This document shows positions 1-7,475 of a DNA stretch of 64,000 nucleotides, piece after piece (within the stretch, counting starts at the first letter, position 1; each line of letters begins with the position of its first letter). The position numbers were made by a program, and so were the translations under genes. This stretch comes from F1-120-MAGs118 sp013360535 (GTDB lineage: Bacteria > Planctomycetota > UBA1135 > GCA-002686595): NCBI GenBank assembly GCA_026647215.1, contig JAPKHC010000001.1:186001-250000 (forward strand). The letters run 5' to 3'. Under the pieces are notes generated by a model, which saw only the letters and a program-made list of their open reading frames with translations, was not told the DNA's origin and searched no databases.

Positions 1-2
1 TC

Positions 3-509
3 GAGCTCGAGTACGAGGGCGCGCAGCTGCGCGACGCGCAACCGGTGCGCGTGTGCGAGGCGGCGCTGCGCGAGGCCGGCTGGGATGACGAAGAAGCGGG
101 GGACGTGGCGCTGGTCGTCGCGGAGCTGTGGCACAACGCGCTCGAGCACGGCGTGCTCGGGCTCGATTCCGAGCTGAAGGAGCGTTCGGGCGGCTTCTCC
201 GCCTACTACGTGCAGCGCGAGAAGGCGCTCGCGAGCCTCGCGGAAGGCCGCGTGCGGATCTCGCTCGTGCGCGAGCGCGCGCGCCGCGGCGACCGGCTGG
301 TCGTGCGCGTCGAGGACTCCGGCGCGGGCTTCGTGCGAGCGCCGCTCCCGCGCCGCGGCCCGGCACGCAAGAGCGGGCGCGGGCTGCTGCTCGTGGAAGC
401 GCTCTCCGACGAGTTCACGCTGGAAGGGCGCGGCAACGTCGCGCGCGCGGTGCTCGCGTGGCGCGGCGAGGAAGCGCTTGCCAACGAGGGCGGCGCCGCG
501 GGACAGTGA
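3..509 (+). CDS. RsbW-type ATP-binding anti-sigma/serine kinase domain, 5' end outside window
   Basis: The reading frame is open to the left edge, so only the last 168 residues are visible. They form a GHKL (HATPase_c_2) domain of the RsbW/SpoIIAB class. The N-box is seen around visible residues 37-50 (AELWHNALEHG, with the Mg-binding Asn). A G1 box (DSGAGF) and a C-terminal GRGLLLVEALSD segment that fits the G2/ATP-lid region follow. Family members bind ATP and phosphorylate anti-anti-sigma factors or sequester sigma factors. The missing N-terminus could carry a receiver or PP2C phosphatase domain, as often in such fusions, but that is inference. A small membrane protein starts at its stop codon, suggesting a common regulatory operon. 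Confidence 0.75.
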   Translation, partial: ELEYEGAQLRDAQPVRVCEAALREAGWDDEEAGDVALVVAELWHNALEHGVLGLDSELKERSGGFSAYYVQREKALASLAEGRVRISLVRERARRGDRLVVRVEDSGAGFVRAPLPRRGPARKSGRGLLLVEALSDEFTLEGRGNVARAVLAWRGEEALANEGGAAGQ

Positions 510-832
510 GGGCGCCCGTGAGCGCGCCCACGAGTCCGGACAGGAACGAGCTGGCGACGGCCGACGAACGCCGTTGTGCGCTGTACGTGCAGGGTTCCCT
601 GCCCGCGGCCGAGCGCGCGGAGTTCGAACGCCGGCTCTCGGCCGAGCCCGAGCTCGCGCGCCGCGTGGCCGCGCATGTCTCGAGCGGAGCCCTGCTCGCG
701 AACCTCGGCGCCGACACCGCCGCGAAGGAAGCGCGCGCACGGCGCCGGCGTCCGCTGGTGTGGCTGCTGTCGATCCTGATCGGCGTCGCGCTGCTGGCGG
801 CGGTCGCGGCGCACCTGCTCGGCGGCCGCTAG
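506..832 (+). CDS. small anti-sigma-factor-like membrane protein
   Basis: A protein of about 108 residues. An N-terminal soluble part contains a YVQGSLPAAERAEFERRLSAEPEL segment of the type found at the N-terminus of transmembrane anti-sigma factors. An Arg-rich stretch and one C-terminal membrane helix (WLLSILIGVALLAAVAAHLL) follow. The zinc-ligand HxxxCxxC pattern of ZAS anti-sigmas is absent. GTG 506 overlaps the upstream TGA (GTGA); GTG 518 is an alternative start. With the RsbW-like gene upstream it looks like part of a signalling cassette. The role is inferred from shape and neighbour only. Its TAG stop shares the palindrome CTAG with the stop of the convergent JAMM gene. Confidence 0.6.
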   Translation: MRAPVSAPTSPDRNELATADERRCALYVQGSLPAAERAEFERRLSAEPELARRVAAHVSSGALLANLGADTAAKEARARRRRPLVWLLSILIGVALLAAVAAHLLGGR

Positions 833-1245
833 CCTCCGGACAGTGCCAGCTCGCGCGCGCCCGCGAAGGCCGCGAGCGACCCGTCGCGCAGCGACAGGAT
901 CAGCGCCAGCGGGTAGGCGGCGCAGGTGAGGTCCGCGGCGGAAGGTACGGCGGCGGACTGCACGTGGGAGTGCCAGGGCCCGAGCACGGCGAGCCCGAGC
1001 CGTTCGGCCTCGCGTTCCGCCGCGAGCTGGTCCTCCGGATGCACGTCGAAGCGCGCCGGCGAGTCCGACAGGTTGCGGGCGAGCGTCGTGAGGACGATCT
1101 CCGCCTGTCCCGCGCGCGCGGATCCGAGCACGAACCCGCAGGCCTCGCGGGGCGCGGCCGCACGCGCGTGGGCGAACAGTCCCTCGCGCAGCTCCCGTGC
1201 GATCCGGACGCTCAGAACTTCCACGTCGCCGAGTTGCGCGGGCAT
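829..1245 (-). CDS. JAMM/MPN+ metalloprotease domain protein (Mov34/Rpn11 fold)
   Basis: A 138-residue single-domain protein. It carries the complete JAMM zinc signature: Glu34 in EACGFVLG, then His92-Ser-His94, seven residues, Ser102 and Asp105 (WHSH...SAAD). Family members are zinc isopeptidases or peptidases that remove ubiquitin-like modifiers, trim the C-termini of sulfur carriers, or act on small substrates. Which applies here cannot be read from the sequence; no ThiF/E1 or ThiS gene is in view. ATG 1245 lies inside the 3' end of the beta-CASP nuclease gene (34-nt overlap), and GTG 1224 is a possible later start. The two genes are probably co-transcribed and co-translated, the nuclease first. 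Confidence 0.85.
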   Translation of the reverse strand: MPAQLGDVEVLSVRIARELREGLFAHARAAAPREACGFVLGSARAGQAEIVLTTLARNLSDSPARFDVHPEDQLAAEREAERLGLAVLGPWHSHVQSAAVPSAADLTCAAYPLALILSLRDGSLAAFAGARELALSGG

Positions 1246-2711
1246 TCGACGCGCGCGAAGCCGCGCTCGCGCAGCGTGCGGGCGAGCGGCAGGCGCTGGT
1301 CGTTCTCGCCGTGCACGAGGAACAGCGCCTTGCAGGGCGCGGCGATGGGGGTGAGCGCCTGGAGCAGGCCGTCGCGGTCGGCGTGGGCCGAGAAGCCGTT
1401 CATCACCGTGATGCGCGCGCGCACCGCGTGCAGCATCCCGAGGATGTTGACCTCGCTCGCGCCGTCGACGAGCCGCCGGCCGAGCGTGCCGTGCGCCTGG
1501 TAACCGACGACCGCGATCTCGGTGTCGGGGCTCGCCACGCCCCAGGCGAGGTGGTGCAGGATGCGGCCCGATTCCATCATCCCCGACGCCGACACGACGA
1601 TCATCGGGCCGGGCATCTGGTTGAGCAGCTTGCTGTCGTCGACGGACTCGGTGAAGCGCACCTTGAGGCGCGACTTGCCGCTCTCCGCGCGCCGCAAGCG
1701 CGCGAGCGCCTGCTCGTCGAAGCACTCCGGATGGCGGTACACGATCTCCGTCGCGCGCTTGGCGAGCGGGCTGTCGACGTACACGGGGATGTCGTCGATC
1801 TTGCGGCGCTCGAGGATGTGCGCGAGCGAATACAGGATGTGCTGCGTGCGGCCGACGGCGAAGGCCGGGATGAGCAGCTTGCCGCGGCGGCGCTTGTGGA
1901 GGCGCTCGACGGCGAGCTCGAGCTGCGCTTCGGTGTCGTCGGTCGGCGGGTGGCAGCGGTCGCCGTAGGTGCTCTCGCTGATCAGGATGTCGGCGGGCTC
2001 GAGCGGCACGGGATCGCGCAGGATCGGCTGCGGGCGACCGTAGTCGCCGGTGAAGCACAGGCGCACGGTGCGGCCGCGCTCGCGCGCCTCGCACTCGACC
2101 CACGAGGCGCCGAGGATGTGGCCCGCGTCGTGCAGGCGGAAGCGCAGCGCCGGTCCGATCTCGAACCATTCGCCCCAGCGGTGCGGCGAGAAGCGCGGCA
2201 AGGTCGCGCGCACGTCCTCCTCGAGGTACAGCGGCAGGATCTCGCGCTTGGGCGGGTTGGAGACCGAGAGCGCGGGGGCGTCGTCGTCGGAGCGGAAGTG
2301 CGACAGCCGCTGCTTGCCGCGGCGACGGTCCTCGCGGACCTCGCGGCGCGCGCGCACCTTCTCCAGCACGCGCCGCTTGTTCAGGAACTCCGCGTCTTTC
2401 AGCTGGATCATCGCCGAGTCGAGCAGCATCGGCTCGGCCAGCGCGACGGTCGCTCCGGTGGCGTGGATGCGGCCTTCGAAGCCCATGCGCACGAGCATCG
2501 GCAGCTTGCCCGAGTGGTCGATGTGCGCGTGGCTGAGCACGACCGCGTCGATGTCGCCGGGTGCGAAGCGAAACCCGGAGTTGCGCTTGTACGTGTCGTC
2601 GCGGCGGCCCTGGAACAGCCCGCACTCGAGCAGCACCGACTTGCCGCCCGCGCGCAGCACGTGGCAGCTGCCCGTCGTCCCGTCGGTCGCGCCGTGGAAT
2701 TCGAGTTCCAT
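1212..2711 (-). CDS. metallo-beta-lactamase/beta-CASP RNA nuclease (CPSF73-like)
   Basis: A 499-residue protein with the two-domain MBL plus beta-CASP architecture. Motif 2 is at residues 61-66 (HAHIDH). Later motifs are the CFTGDYGR aspartate, SESTYGD, the beta-CASP segments IPAFAVGRTQ and SASGMMESGR, and the terminal NGFSAHADRDGLL and FLVHGEND segments. Family members are zinc endo- and 5'-exoribonucleases (CPSF73, TTHA0252, RNase J relatives) acting in the cytoplasm. It lacks the long C-terminal domain of RNase J. An Arg/Lys-rich insertion sits near residues 100-125. A strong Shine-Dalgarno (AGGAGG) precedes ATG 2711 and can fold back on an upstream CCTCC. The ECF sigma gene lies 50 nt upstream on the same strand. 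Confidence 0.9.
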   Translation of the reverse strand: MELEFHGATDGTTGSCHVLRAGGKSVLLECGLFQGRRDDTYKRNSGFRFAPGDIDAVVLSHAHIDHSGKLPMLVRMGFEGRIHATGATVALAEPMLLDSAMIQLKDAEFLNKRRVLEKVRARREVREDRRRGKQRLSHFRSDDDAPALSVSNPPKREILPLYLEEDVRATLPRFSPHRWGEWFEIGPALRFRLHDAGHILGASWVECEARERGRTVRLCFTGDYGRPQPILRDPVPLEPADILISESTYGDRCHPPTDDTEAQLELAVERLHKRRRGKLLIPAFAVGRTQHILYSLAHILERRKIDDIPVYVDSPLAKRATEIVYRHPECFDEQALARLRRAESGKSRLKVRFTESVDDSKLLNQMPGPMIVVSASGMMESGRILHHLAWGVASPDTEIAVVGYQAHGTLGRRLVDGASEVNILGMLHAVRARITVMNGFSAHADRDGLLQALTPIAAPCKALFLVHGENDQRLPLARTLRERGFARVECPRNSATWKF

Positions 2712-2720
2712 CGCAATCGT

Positions 2721-2735
2721 CCTCCTGCAGGGAGG
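2721..2735 (-). promoter_or_regulatory. hairpin that can mask the Shine-Dalgarno of the beta-CASP nuclease gene
   Basis: On the minus-strand transcript CCTCC, a five-base loop CTGCA and GGAGG form a 5-bp stem. Its 3' arm is the Shine-Dalgarno of the nuclease gene. Pairing would limit initiation unless the stem is opened, for example by ribosomes arriving from the sigma gene. The stem is short, so this is a structural observation rather than a demonstrated switch. Confidence 0.3.
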
Positions 2736-2761
2736 CTACGCCGCGCGCGAGGCTGCCACCA

Positions 2762-3370
2762 CTACCCGGCGGCGGGAGGATTCAGCAGCGCCGACATGCG
2801 CGCGAGCGCGCGGTGCAGCAGCACGCGCACGGCTCCTTCGCTCTTGCCCATCTGCCCGGCGATCTCCGCGCGCGAGAGCCCGAGCACGTGCGCGAGCGTG
2901 ATCACCTCGCGGTACTCCTCGGGCAGTTCCTCGAAGGCGCGCTCGACGCGCTCGAGCTCTTCCTTGAGCGAGGCCTGCTGGCTCGGGCTCGAGAAGCTGT
3001 GGTAGCGCGCGAGCAGCTCGCCGTCGCCGCCGTTGCTTCCCATCGGCACGTCGCGGAGCGCGTCCCGCTTCTGCGCGAGCCAGTAGTCCTGCCGGTTGAG
3101 GATCTTGCGCAGCGCCGTCGTGCACAGCCACTGCTTGAAGGCGCCCTCGCTGGGGAAGCGGAAGCGGTCGATGTGCTCGATCACCTCGCGGCAGACCGAC
3201 TGCACGATGTCCGAGCTCGACTCGCGCGCGCGCACGACTGGCCCCGCGCGCAGGCGCACGAAGGCGTGCAGGTCGGGCAGGTAGCGCTCGATCAGCAGGT
3301 CGACCGCGGCCCGGTCGCCCTGGGCGGCCCGTTCCGCGAGACGTCCCAGTTCGTCGGAATCGGGTGCCAT
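2762..3370 (-). CDS. ECF-type RNA polymerase sigma factor, planctomycete-like subfamily
   Basis: A 202-residue sigma-70 family protein. Region 2 spans about residues 25-100 (DIVQSVCREVIEHIDRF, then FKQWLCTTALRKIL). Region 4 spans about 140-195 (LPEEYREVITLAHVLGLSRAEIA followed by the HTH helix GKSEGAVRVLLHRAL). The extended linker and the SSDIVQ wording resemble ECF subfamilies abundant in Planctomycetota. ATG 3370 gives a normal-length N-terminus; the upstream open frame reads through low-quality residues and is not needed. No adjacent anti-sigma gene is evident. The protein might control the divergent subtilase gene, but that is only positional inference. Confidence 0.88.
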   Translation of the reverse strand: MAPDSDELGRLAERAAQGDRAAVDLLIERYLPDLHAFVRLRAGPVVRARESSSDIVQSVCREVIEHIDRFRFPSEGAFKQWLCTTALRKILNRQDYWLAQKRDALRDVPMGSNGGDGELLARYHSFSSPSQQASLKEELERVERAFEELPEEYREVITLAHVLGLSRAEIAGQMGKSEGAVRVLLHRALARMSALLNPPAAG

Positions 3371-3381
3371 CGCCACGAGGG

Positions 3382-3387
3382 AGCATA
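3382..3387 (-). promoter_or_regulatory. candidate -10 element of the ECF sigma gene
   Basis: On the minus strand TATGCT lies 11 nt upstream of the ATG at 3370, within an otherwise GC-rich leader. It matches the TATAAT consensus at four of six positions. No convincing -35 box is visible 17 nt further upstream. The short spacing would give a very short 5' leader, as seems to occur at other genes of this window. Confidence 0.2.
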
Positions 3388-3473
3388 CTCCGCGCGGGTC
3401 TTTCGGGCGTTCGTACGCGTTGCAAGGGCCGTTCCCGCGCTCGAGGCCGGTCGCCCGGCCGGGAAGATTCGTC

Positions 3474-3525
3474 CGTGGATTCCACGTCTTGGCCCCCTGA
3501 CACCTGTGGAACGCACGCTTACGCT
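3474..3525 (+). promoter_or_regulatory. candidate promoter and inverted repeat upstream of the subtilase gene
   Basis: CTGACA (3497-3502) and TACGCT (3520-3525) are separated by exactly 17 nt and resemble a sigma-70 type -35/-10 pair (five of six and three of six consensus bases). Just upstream, CGTGG-ATT-CCACG (3474-3486) is an inverted repeat that could be an operator. A 10-bp palindrome CCCGGCCGGG lies at 3454-3463. Assignment rests on spacing and consensus only. Confidence 0.3.
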
Positions 3526-3603
3526 GGGGCCCGCTCGGCGCACGGGTCTCGCACCCCGCTCGCCGCACCGTGTTTCGCAATCCTTCTCCAGCAGAGATCC
3601 CCC

Positions 3604-6600
3604 GTGAAAACCCTACCCCGACTCCTGTGGTGCACCCTCGCAGCGCCCTGTGCGCTCGCACTCCAGTCCAACGAGACCTACGGCCCGCCCGCTCGTTCGA
3701 CGCCGCCTCCCGAACACCTGCCCGCTCCGCAGATGGAGAGCGTGCTCGACGACTCGGTGCCGCTGCCGATTCCGGCGGTGGTCGAGGCCAGCGACGCGGG
3801 CGACCGCGTGGTCGAGCCCGCTTCGGGCGACCCGTACTTCCTCGGTTTTGCGGCCGCGAGGCACTACCCGCCGGCGGGCGAGCGCATCGATCCGCTGCTC
3901 GAGGCGGCGCTCGCGCGCACGTTCGACGACGGACGGCCCGAGAACGTGAGCTGGGGTTTCGTGATGTTCTCCAGGCGCATCACGCCAGCGCGCCTCGACG
4001 CGCTGCGGCTCGCCGGTGCGCGCGTGATCGAGTTCCACCCGCACTACACGCTGAAGGTGGCGCTCGGCGCCGACGCGCTCGCGCGCATCGCTTCGCTCGA
4101 CTTCGTGCGCTGGGTCGGCGTGCCGCGTGCGGTGCAGAAGGTGCACCCGCTGCTCGCCGAGCAGGTCTCGAAGGCCGCGCCGGGCGACGTGCTCGACGTC
4201 TACGTGTCGGTGCACGACTCCGACAAGAACGAGAAGTCGGAGCAGATCGTGCTCGCGCAGGCGGTGAGCGTCGACCCCGACGGCACGCAGGCTGAAGTGG
4301 CGGGCTTCCCGGCGACGAAGTGGATGTCGCACGGCTGGCAGGAGGCGCGCCTCGTCGCGCTCGGCCTCGACGTGCACGAGTACGTCGACGGCATCCGCGC
4401 CTTCCGCGCGCGCATGACCAAGGCGCAGCTCGAGGACCTCGTCGCGCAGGACTTCGTGCAGTTCGTCGAGGCCGACCTGCCGATCGCGCCGATGGCGGCG
4501 CCGCACGAGGAGTCGACGCCGATGATCACGACCGACCGCACGCGCGCGAGCTGGTCGGGAGCGAGCTCGACCAGCGTGATCGCGGGCTTCGCGGACTCGG
4601 GCCTGGAGACCGACCACCAGGACCTCGGCATCTGGGGCTGGGGTTGGGACCTCGCGAGCGCGAGCGGGCCGTGGAACGACGAGAACGGCCACGGTACTCA
4701 CGTCGCCGGAACGATCATGGGCCGCGGCAACGCGAACTCGTCGAAGCGCGGCAACGCGCCGGGCCTCGCGTCGTGGTCGGCGGCGAGCCGCTTCTACAAC
4801 GTGCGCATCTTCAACGCCGCGGGCTCGGGCTCCGTGTCCACGTCGTCGGTGATGAACCTCTACAACACGGCGATCACCGACGGCAACGGCGTCGTCACGC
4901 CGACACCCGACCTCGTCAGCCACTCGTGGGGCAGCACGTCCTACGGCGGTTTCATCGGCAGCGAGGCCGACTGCCGCACGATCGACAATCAGGTGCACAA
5001 CCAGGCGCAGCTGCACGTGTGGGCGGCCGGCAACGGCGGCAACAACACGTCGGGCTCGCTCTCGCAGCAACCGAGCGCGAAAAACGCCTTCACCGTCGGC
5101 AACGCGATCGACTACGCCGACGCGATCGGCGATCCGGGCACGCTCTGGACGGGCTCGAGCACGGGCCCCGCGGGGGACGGGCGCTGGAAGCCGAACGTCA
5201 ACGCGCCCGGCCGCTGGATCAGCTCGGCCAACTCGGCCAACACGACCGGCTACACCGACAAGTCGGGCACGTCGATGGCGACGCCGCACGTCGCGGGCCT
5301 CGCGGCGCAGGTGATGGACCACCACACGTGGCTGCAGGGCTGGCCGGAGGCTGCCGCCGCCGTGCTGATGGCCTCGGCGACGACCAAGGACAACGTCACG
5401 CTCTCCAGCCCGACGGCGACGCACCTCGACAACTACGGTGCGGGGCGCGTGCAGGCCTGGCGCGCGCACGAGCCGTCGAGCAACACGGGTTGGTACGCGT
5501 GGACGCTCGACCTGACCAACAGCTCGACCAACGCGGACTTCACCGTCAGCGCCGGCGCGACGCGGCTCGTGGTGGCGACGTTCTACAGCGAGAGCGCGGC
5601 CTCGGCCGGTGCCTCGCAGGCGCTCGTCAACAACTACGACCTGTGGATCGACTCGCCGCCGGTCGACACCGCGAACAACAACACGGGCGAGTACTTCGCG
5701 CAGCAGTCGAGCATCGACAACGCCGAGATCCGCATCATCAACAACCCGCCCGCGGGCCAGTGGCGCTGGAAGATCTTCAACCAGTCGACGACGGGACGCA
5801 TGTACGGCGGCGTCGCCGTGCAGGTGCTCTACGGCGACACGACGCCGGACGGCACGTTCGACGTCGCGGCGATCGATCCGTACGTCCAGCCCAACCAAAA
5901 CGTGACGATCACGGCGACGGCGACCAACCCCGCCTCGGGCTCGGTGGCCTCGGCGGTGTTCCTCGACTCGACCTCGAGCGGGGACACGCTGCAGAGCTCG
6001 TCGACGACGCTCGACGACGGCCCGGTCACGGCGCTGCACAACGCCTGGCACGGCGGCCGTGACGTGCTGCTCGGCGACATGATCTCCGGCGACTCGAAGA
6101 CCGCGACGTGGGTGACGCGCTGGGCGACCGAGGGCGTCAAGTCGTTCTCGGTGAACGCGCGCTCCGACAACTGGGTCAACAAGTCCGACTCGGTCAACAT
6201 CTACGTCGACGGCACGCCGCCGCCGCTGGTGACCGGGCTCACGTCGCCGACGCACCCGGTCAACACGTGGCGCTCGACGGGCTCGGTGACGTTCAACTGG
6301 ACGCAGCCGGGCGACAACGTCAGTGGCATGGACGGCTACGGCGAGAGCTGGAGCACGGTTCCCGGCGTGTTCGTCGCGAACACCAAGGACTTCGAGGAAG
6401 GCACGAGCTTCGTGCGCGTGTTCAGCACGGGCACGTACTACTGGGCGCTGAAGGGCGTCGACAACTCGGGCAACTGGACCGCCTCGACGGTCGAGTACGG
6501 TCCGATCAAGATCGACCTCGTCGTCCCGGCGAACGTCGGCGCGCTCAGCTCCCCGACGCACACGGTCGGCGTGCAGAGCTGCTCGACCTCGGTGACGATC

Positions 6601-7251
6601 AACTGGACTCCGTCGACGGACGCGGATTCTGGCCTCGCGGGGTACGCGGGCGTCTGGGACACCTCGCCCTCGACCGACCCGACGAGCAGCCTCAACTACG
6701 GCTCGGGCTCGGTGTCGGCGACGGTGAGCCTCTCGTCGTCGAACACGGCGCGCTGGTTCCACCTGCGTGCGCGTGACAACGCGGGCAACTGGGGCGCCAC
6801 GCGCCACTACGGTCCTGTGTACGCCAACGCGAACTCGGTCGTGACCTACTGCACGGCGAAGACCAACTCGCTCGGCTGCGTGCCGACGATCGGCACCAAC
6901 GGCGTGCAGCCCGACAAGTCGAACGGCAACTTCCGCGTGACCTGCTCGAACGTGCTCAACCAGAAGGCGGGCCTGCTGTTCTGGGGCTACGCGCCGTCGG
7001 CGACGCCGTTCCAGGGCGGCTTCAAGTGCGTCGCGAACCCCACGGTCCGCACGCCCTCGATCAGCTCGGGCGGCAACACGAGCGGCAACTCGTGCACGGG
7101 TTCCTACTCGTTCACGTTCTCGACCGCGTACATGAACTCGCTCGGCATCGACCCGGGCGACACGCTGTACGCGCAGTGGTGGACCCGCGACCCGGCGGCG
7201 CCGTTCACGACGGGCCTGTCGAACGCGGTCCAGTTCACCGTTTGCCAGTGA
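3604..7251 (+). CDS. exported subtilisin-like (S8) serine protease with FnIII-like repeats and Cys-rich C-terminal module
   Basis: A 1215-residue protein starting at GTG 3604, with a Sec signal peptide in the first ~20 residues. The S8 catalytic triad is intact: Asp331 (FADSGLE), His363 (GHGTHVAG) and Ser557 (GTSMATPH), with the oxyanion Asn in WAAGNGG near residue 477. About 300 N-terminal residues precede the catalytic domain and probably act as a propeptide or inhibitor region. After the protease come a P-domain-like beta region and two repeated FnIII-like units (starting near residues 870 and 972, each with a TSPTHPV/SSPTHTV motif and a WALKGVDNSGNW-type end). A Cys-rich terminal module follows from about residue 1079 (YCTAKTNSLGC to the end). 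That module recurs in weaker form in the protein at 59533-60612. Likely secreted or surface-attached. A 14-bp hairpin terminator follows. Confidence 0.92.
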   Translation: MKTLPRLLWCTLAAPCALALQSNETYGPPARSTPPPEHLPAPQMESVLDDSVPLPIPAVVEASDAGDRVVEPASGDPYFLGFAAARHYPPAGERIDPLLEAALARTFDDGRPENVSWGFVMFSRRITPARLDALRLAGARVIEFHPHYTLKVALGADALARIASLDFVRWVGVPRAVQKVHPLLAEQVSKAAPGDVLDVYVSVHDSDKNEKSEQIVLAQAVSVDPDGTQAEVAGFPATKWMSHGWQEARLVALGLDVHEYVDGIRAFRARMTKAQLEDLVAQDFVQFVEADLPIAPMAAPHEESTPMITTDRTRASWSGASSTSVIAGFADSGLETDHQDLGIWGWGWDLASASGPWNDENGHGTHVAGTIMGRGNANSSKRGNAPGLASWSAASRFYNVRIFNAAGSGSVSTSSVMNLYNTAITDGNGVVTPTPDLVSHSWGSTSYGGFIGSEADCRTIDNQVHNQAQLHVWAAGNGGNNTSGSLSQQPSAKNAFTVGNAIDYADAIGDPGTLWTGSSTGPAGDGRWKPNVNAPGRWISSANSANTTGYTDKSGTSMATPHVAGLAAQVMDHHTWLQGWPEAAAAVLMASATTKDNVTLSSPTATHLDNYGAGRVQAWRAHEPSSNTGWYAWTLDLTNSSTNADFTVSAGATRLVVATFYSESAASAGASQALVNNYDLWIDSPPVDTANNNTGEYFAQQSSIDNAEIRIINNPPAGQWRWKIFNQSTTGRMYGGVAVQVLYGDTTPDGTFDVAAIDPYVQPNQNVTITATATNPASGSVASAVFLDSTSSGDTLQSSSTTLDDGPVTALHNAWHGGRDVLLGDMISGDSKTATWVTRWATEGVKSFSVNARSDNWVNKSDSVNIYVDGTPPPLVTGLTSPTHPVNTWRSTGSVTFNWTQPGDNVSGMDGYGESWSTVPGVFVANTKDFEEGTSFVRVFSTGTYYWALKGVDNSGNWTASTVEYGPIKIDLVVPANVGALSSPTHTVGVQSCSTSVTINWTPSTDADSGLAGYAGVWDTSPSTDPTSSLNYGSGSVSATVSLSSSNTARWFHLRARDNAGNWGATRHYGPVYANANSVVTYCTAKTNSLGCVPTIGTNGVQPDKSNGNFRVTCSNVLNQKAGLLFWGYAPSATPFQGGFKCVANPTVRTPSISSGGNTSGNSCTGSYSFTFSTAYMNSLGIDPGDTLYAQWWTRDPAAPFTTGLSNAVQFTVCQ

Positions 7252-7307
7252 GCGAGGAAACCTGCCCCGCGCGCTCCTGACGGAGCACGTGGACAGGTTG
7301 GAACCGT

Positions 7308-7342
7308 CAGGGCCGGTCGCCTTCTTCGGGCGGCCGGCCCTG
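7308..7342 (+). terminator. strong hairpin terminator after the subtilase gene
   Basis: CAGGGCCGG at 7308-7316 pairs with CCGGCCCTG at 7334-7342. The stem continues through a T-G pair and CGCC/GGCG to a TTCTTCG loop, about 14 bp in total. There is no long U-tract (CGTGCTTGTC follows), so termination could be Rho-assisted. A second short inverted repeat CTGACGG/CCGTCAG lies just upstream and overlaps the base of this stem. Confidence 0.6.
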
Positions 7343-7475
7343 CGTGCTTGTCGGCTCGCGTCGACGATCCCGCACTGCGCGGCTCGGCCAGGTGCGTGGC
7401 CCGCGAAGGCCAGTAGCCTCGGGGCACTCCCGGGGCTAGAGTCCTCGCAGCCCGTGGAATCCGGGCCCGCGCTCC

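Noticed and set aside
3613..6807. 1064-codon open frame on the minus strand
   Set aside because: It lies exactly opposite the subtilase gene. Its translation is Arg/Val/His-rich with no domain, as expected when the antisense frame of a GC-rich gene avoids stops.
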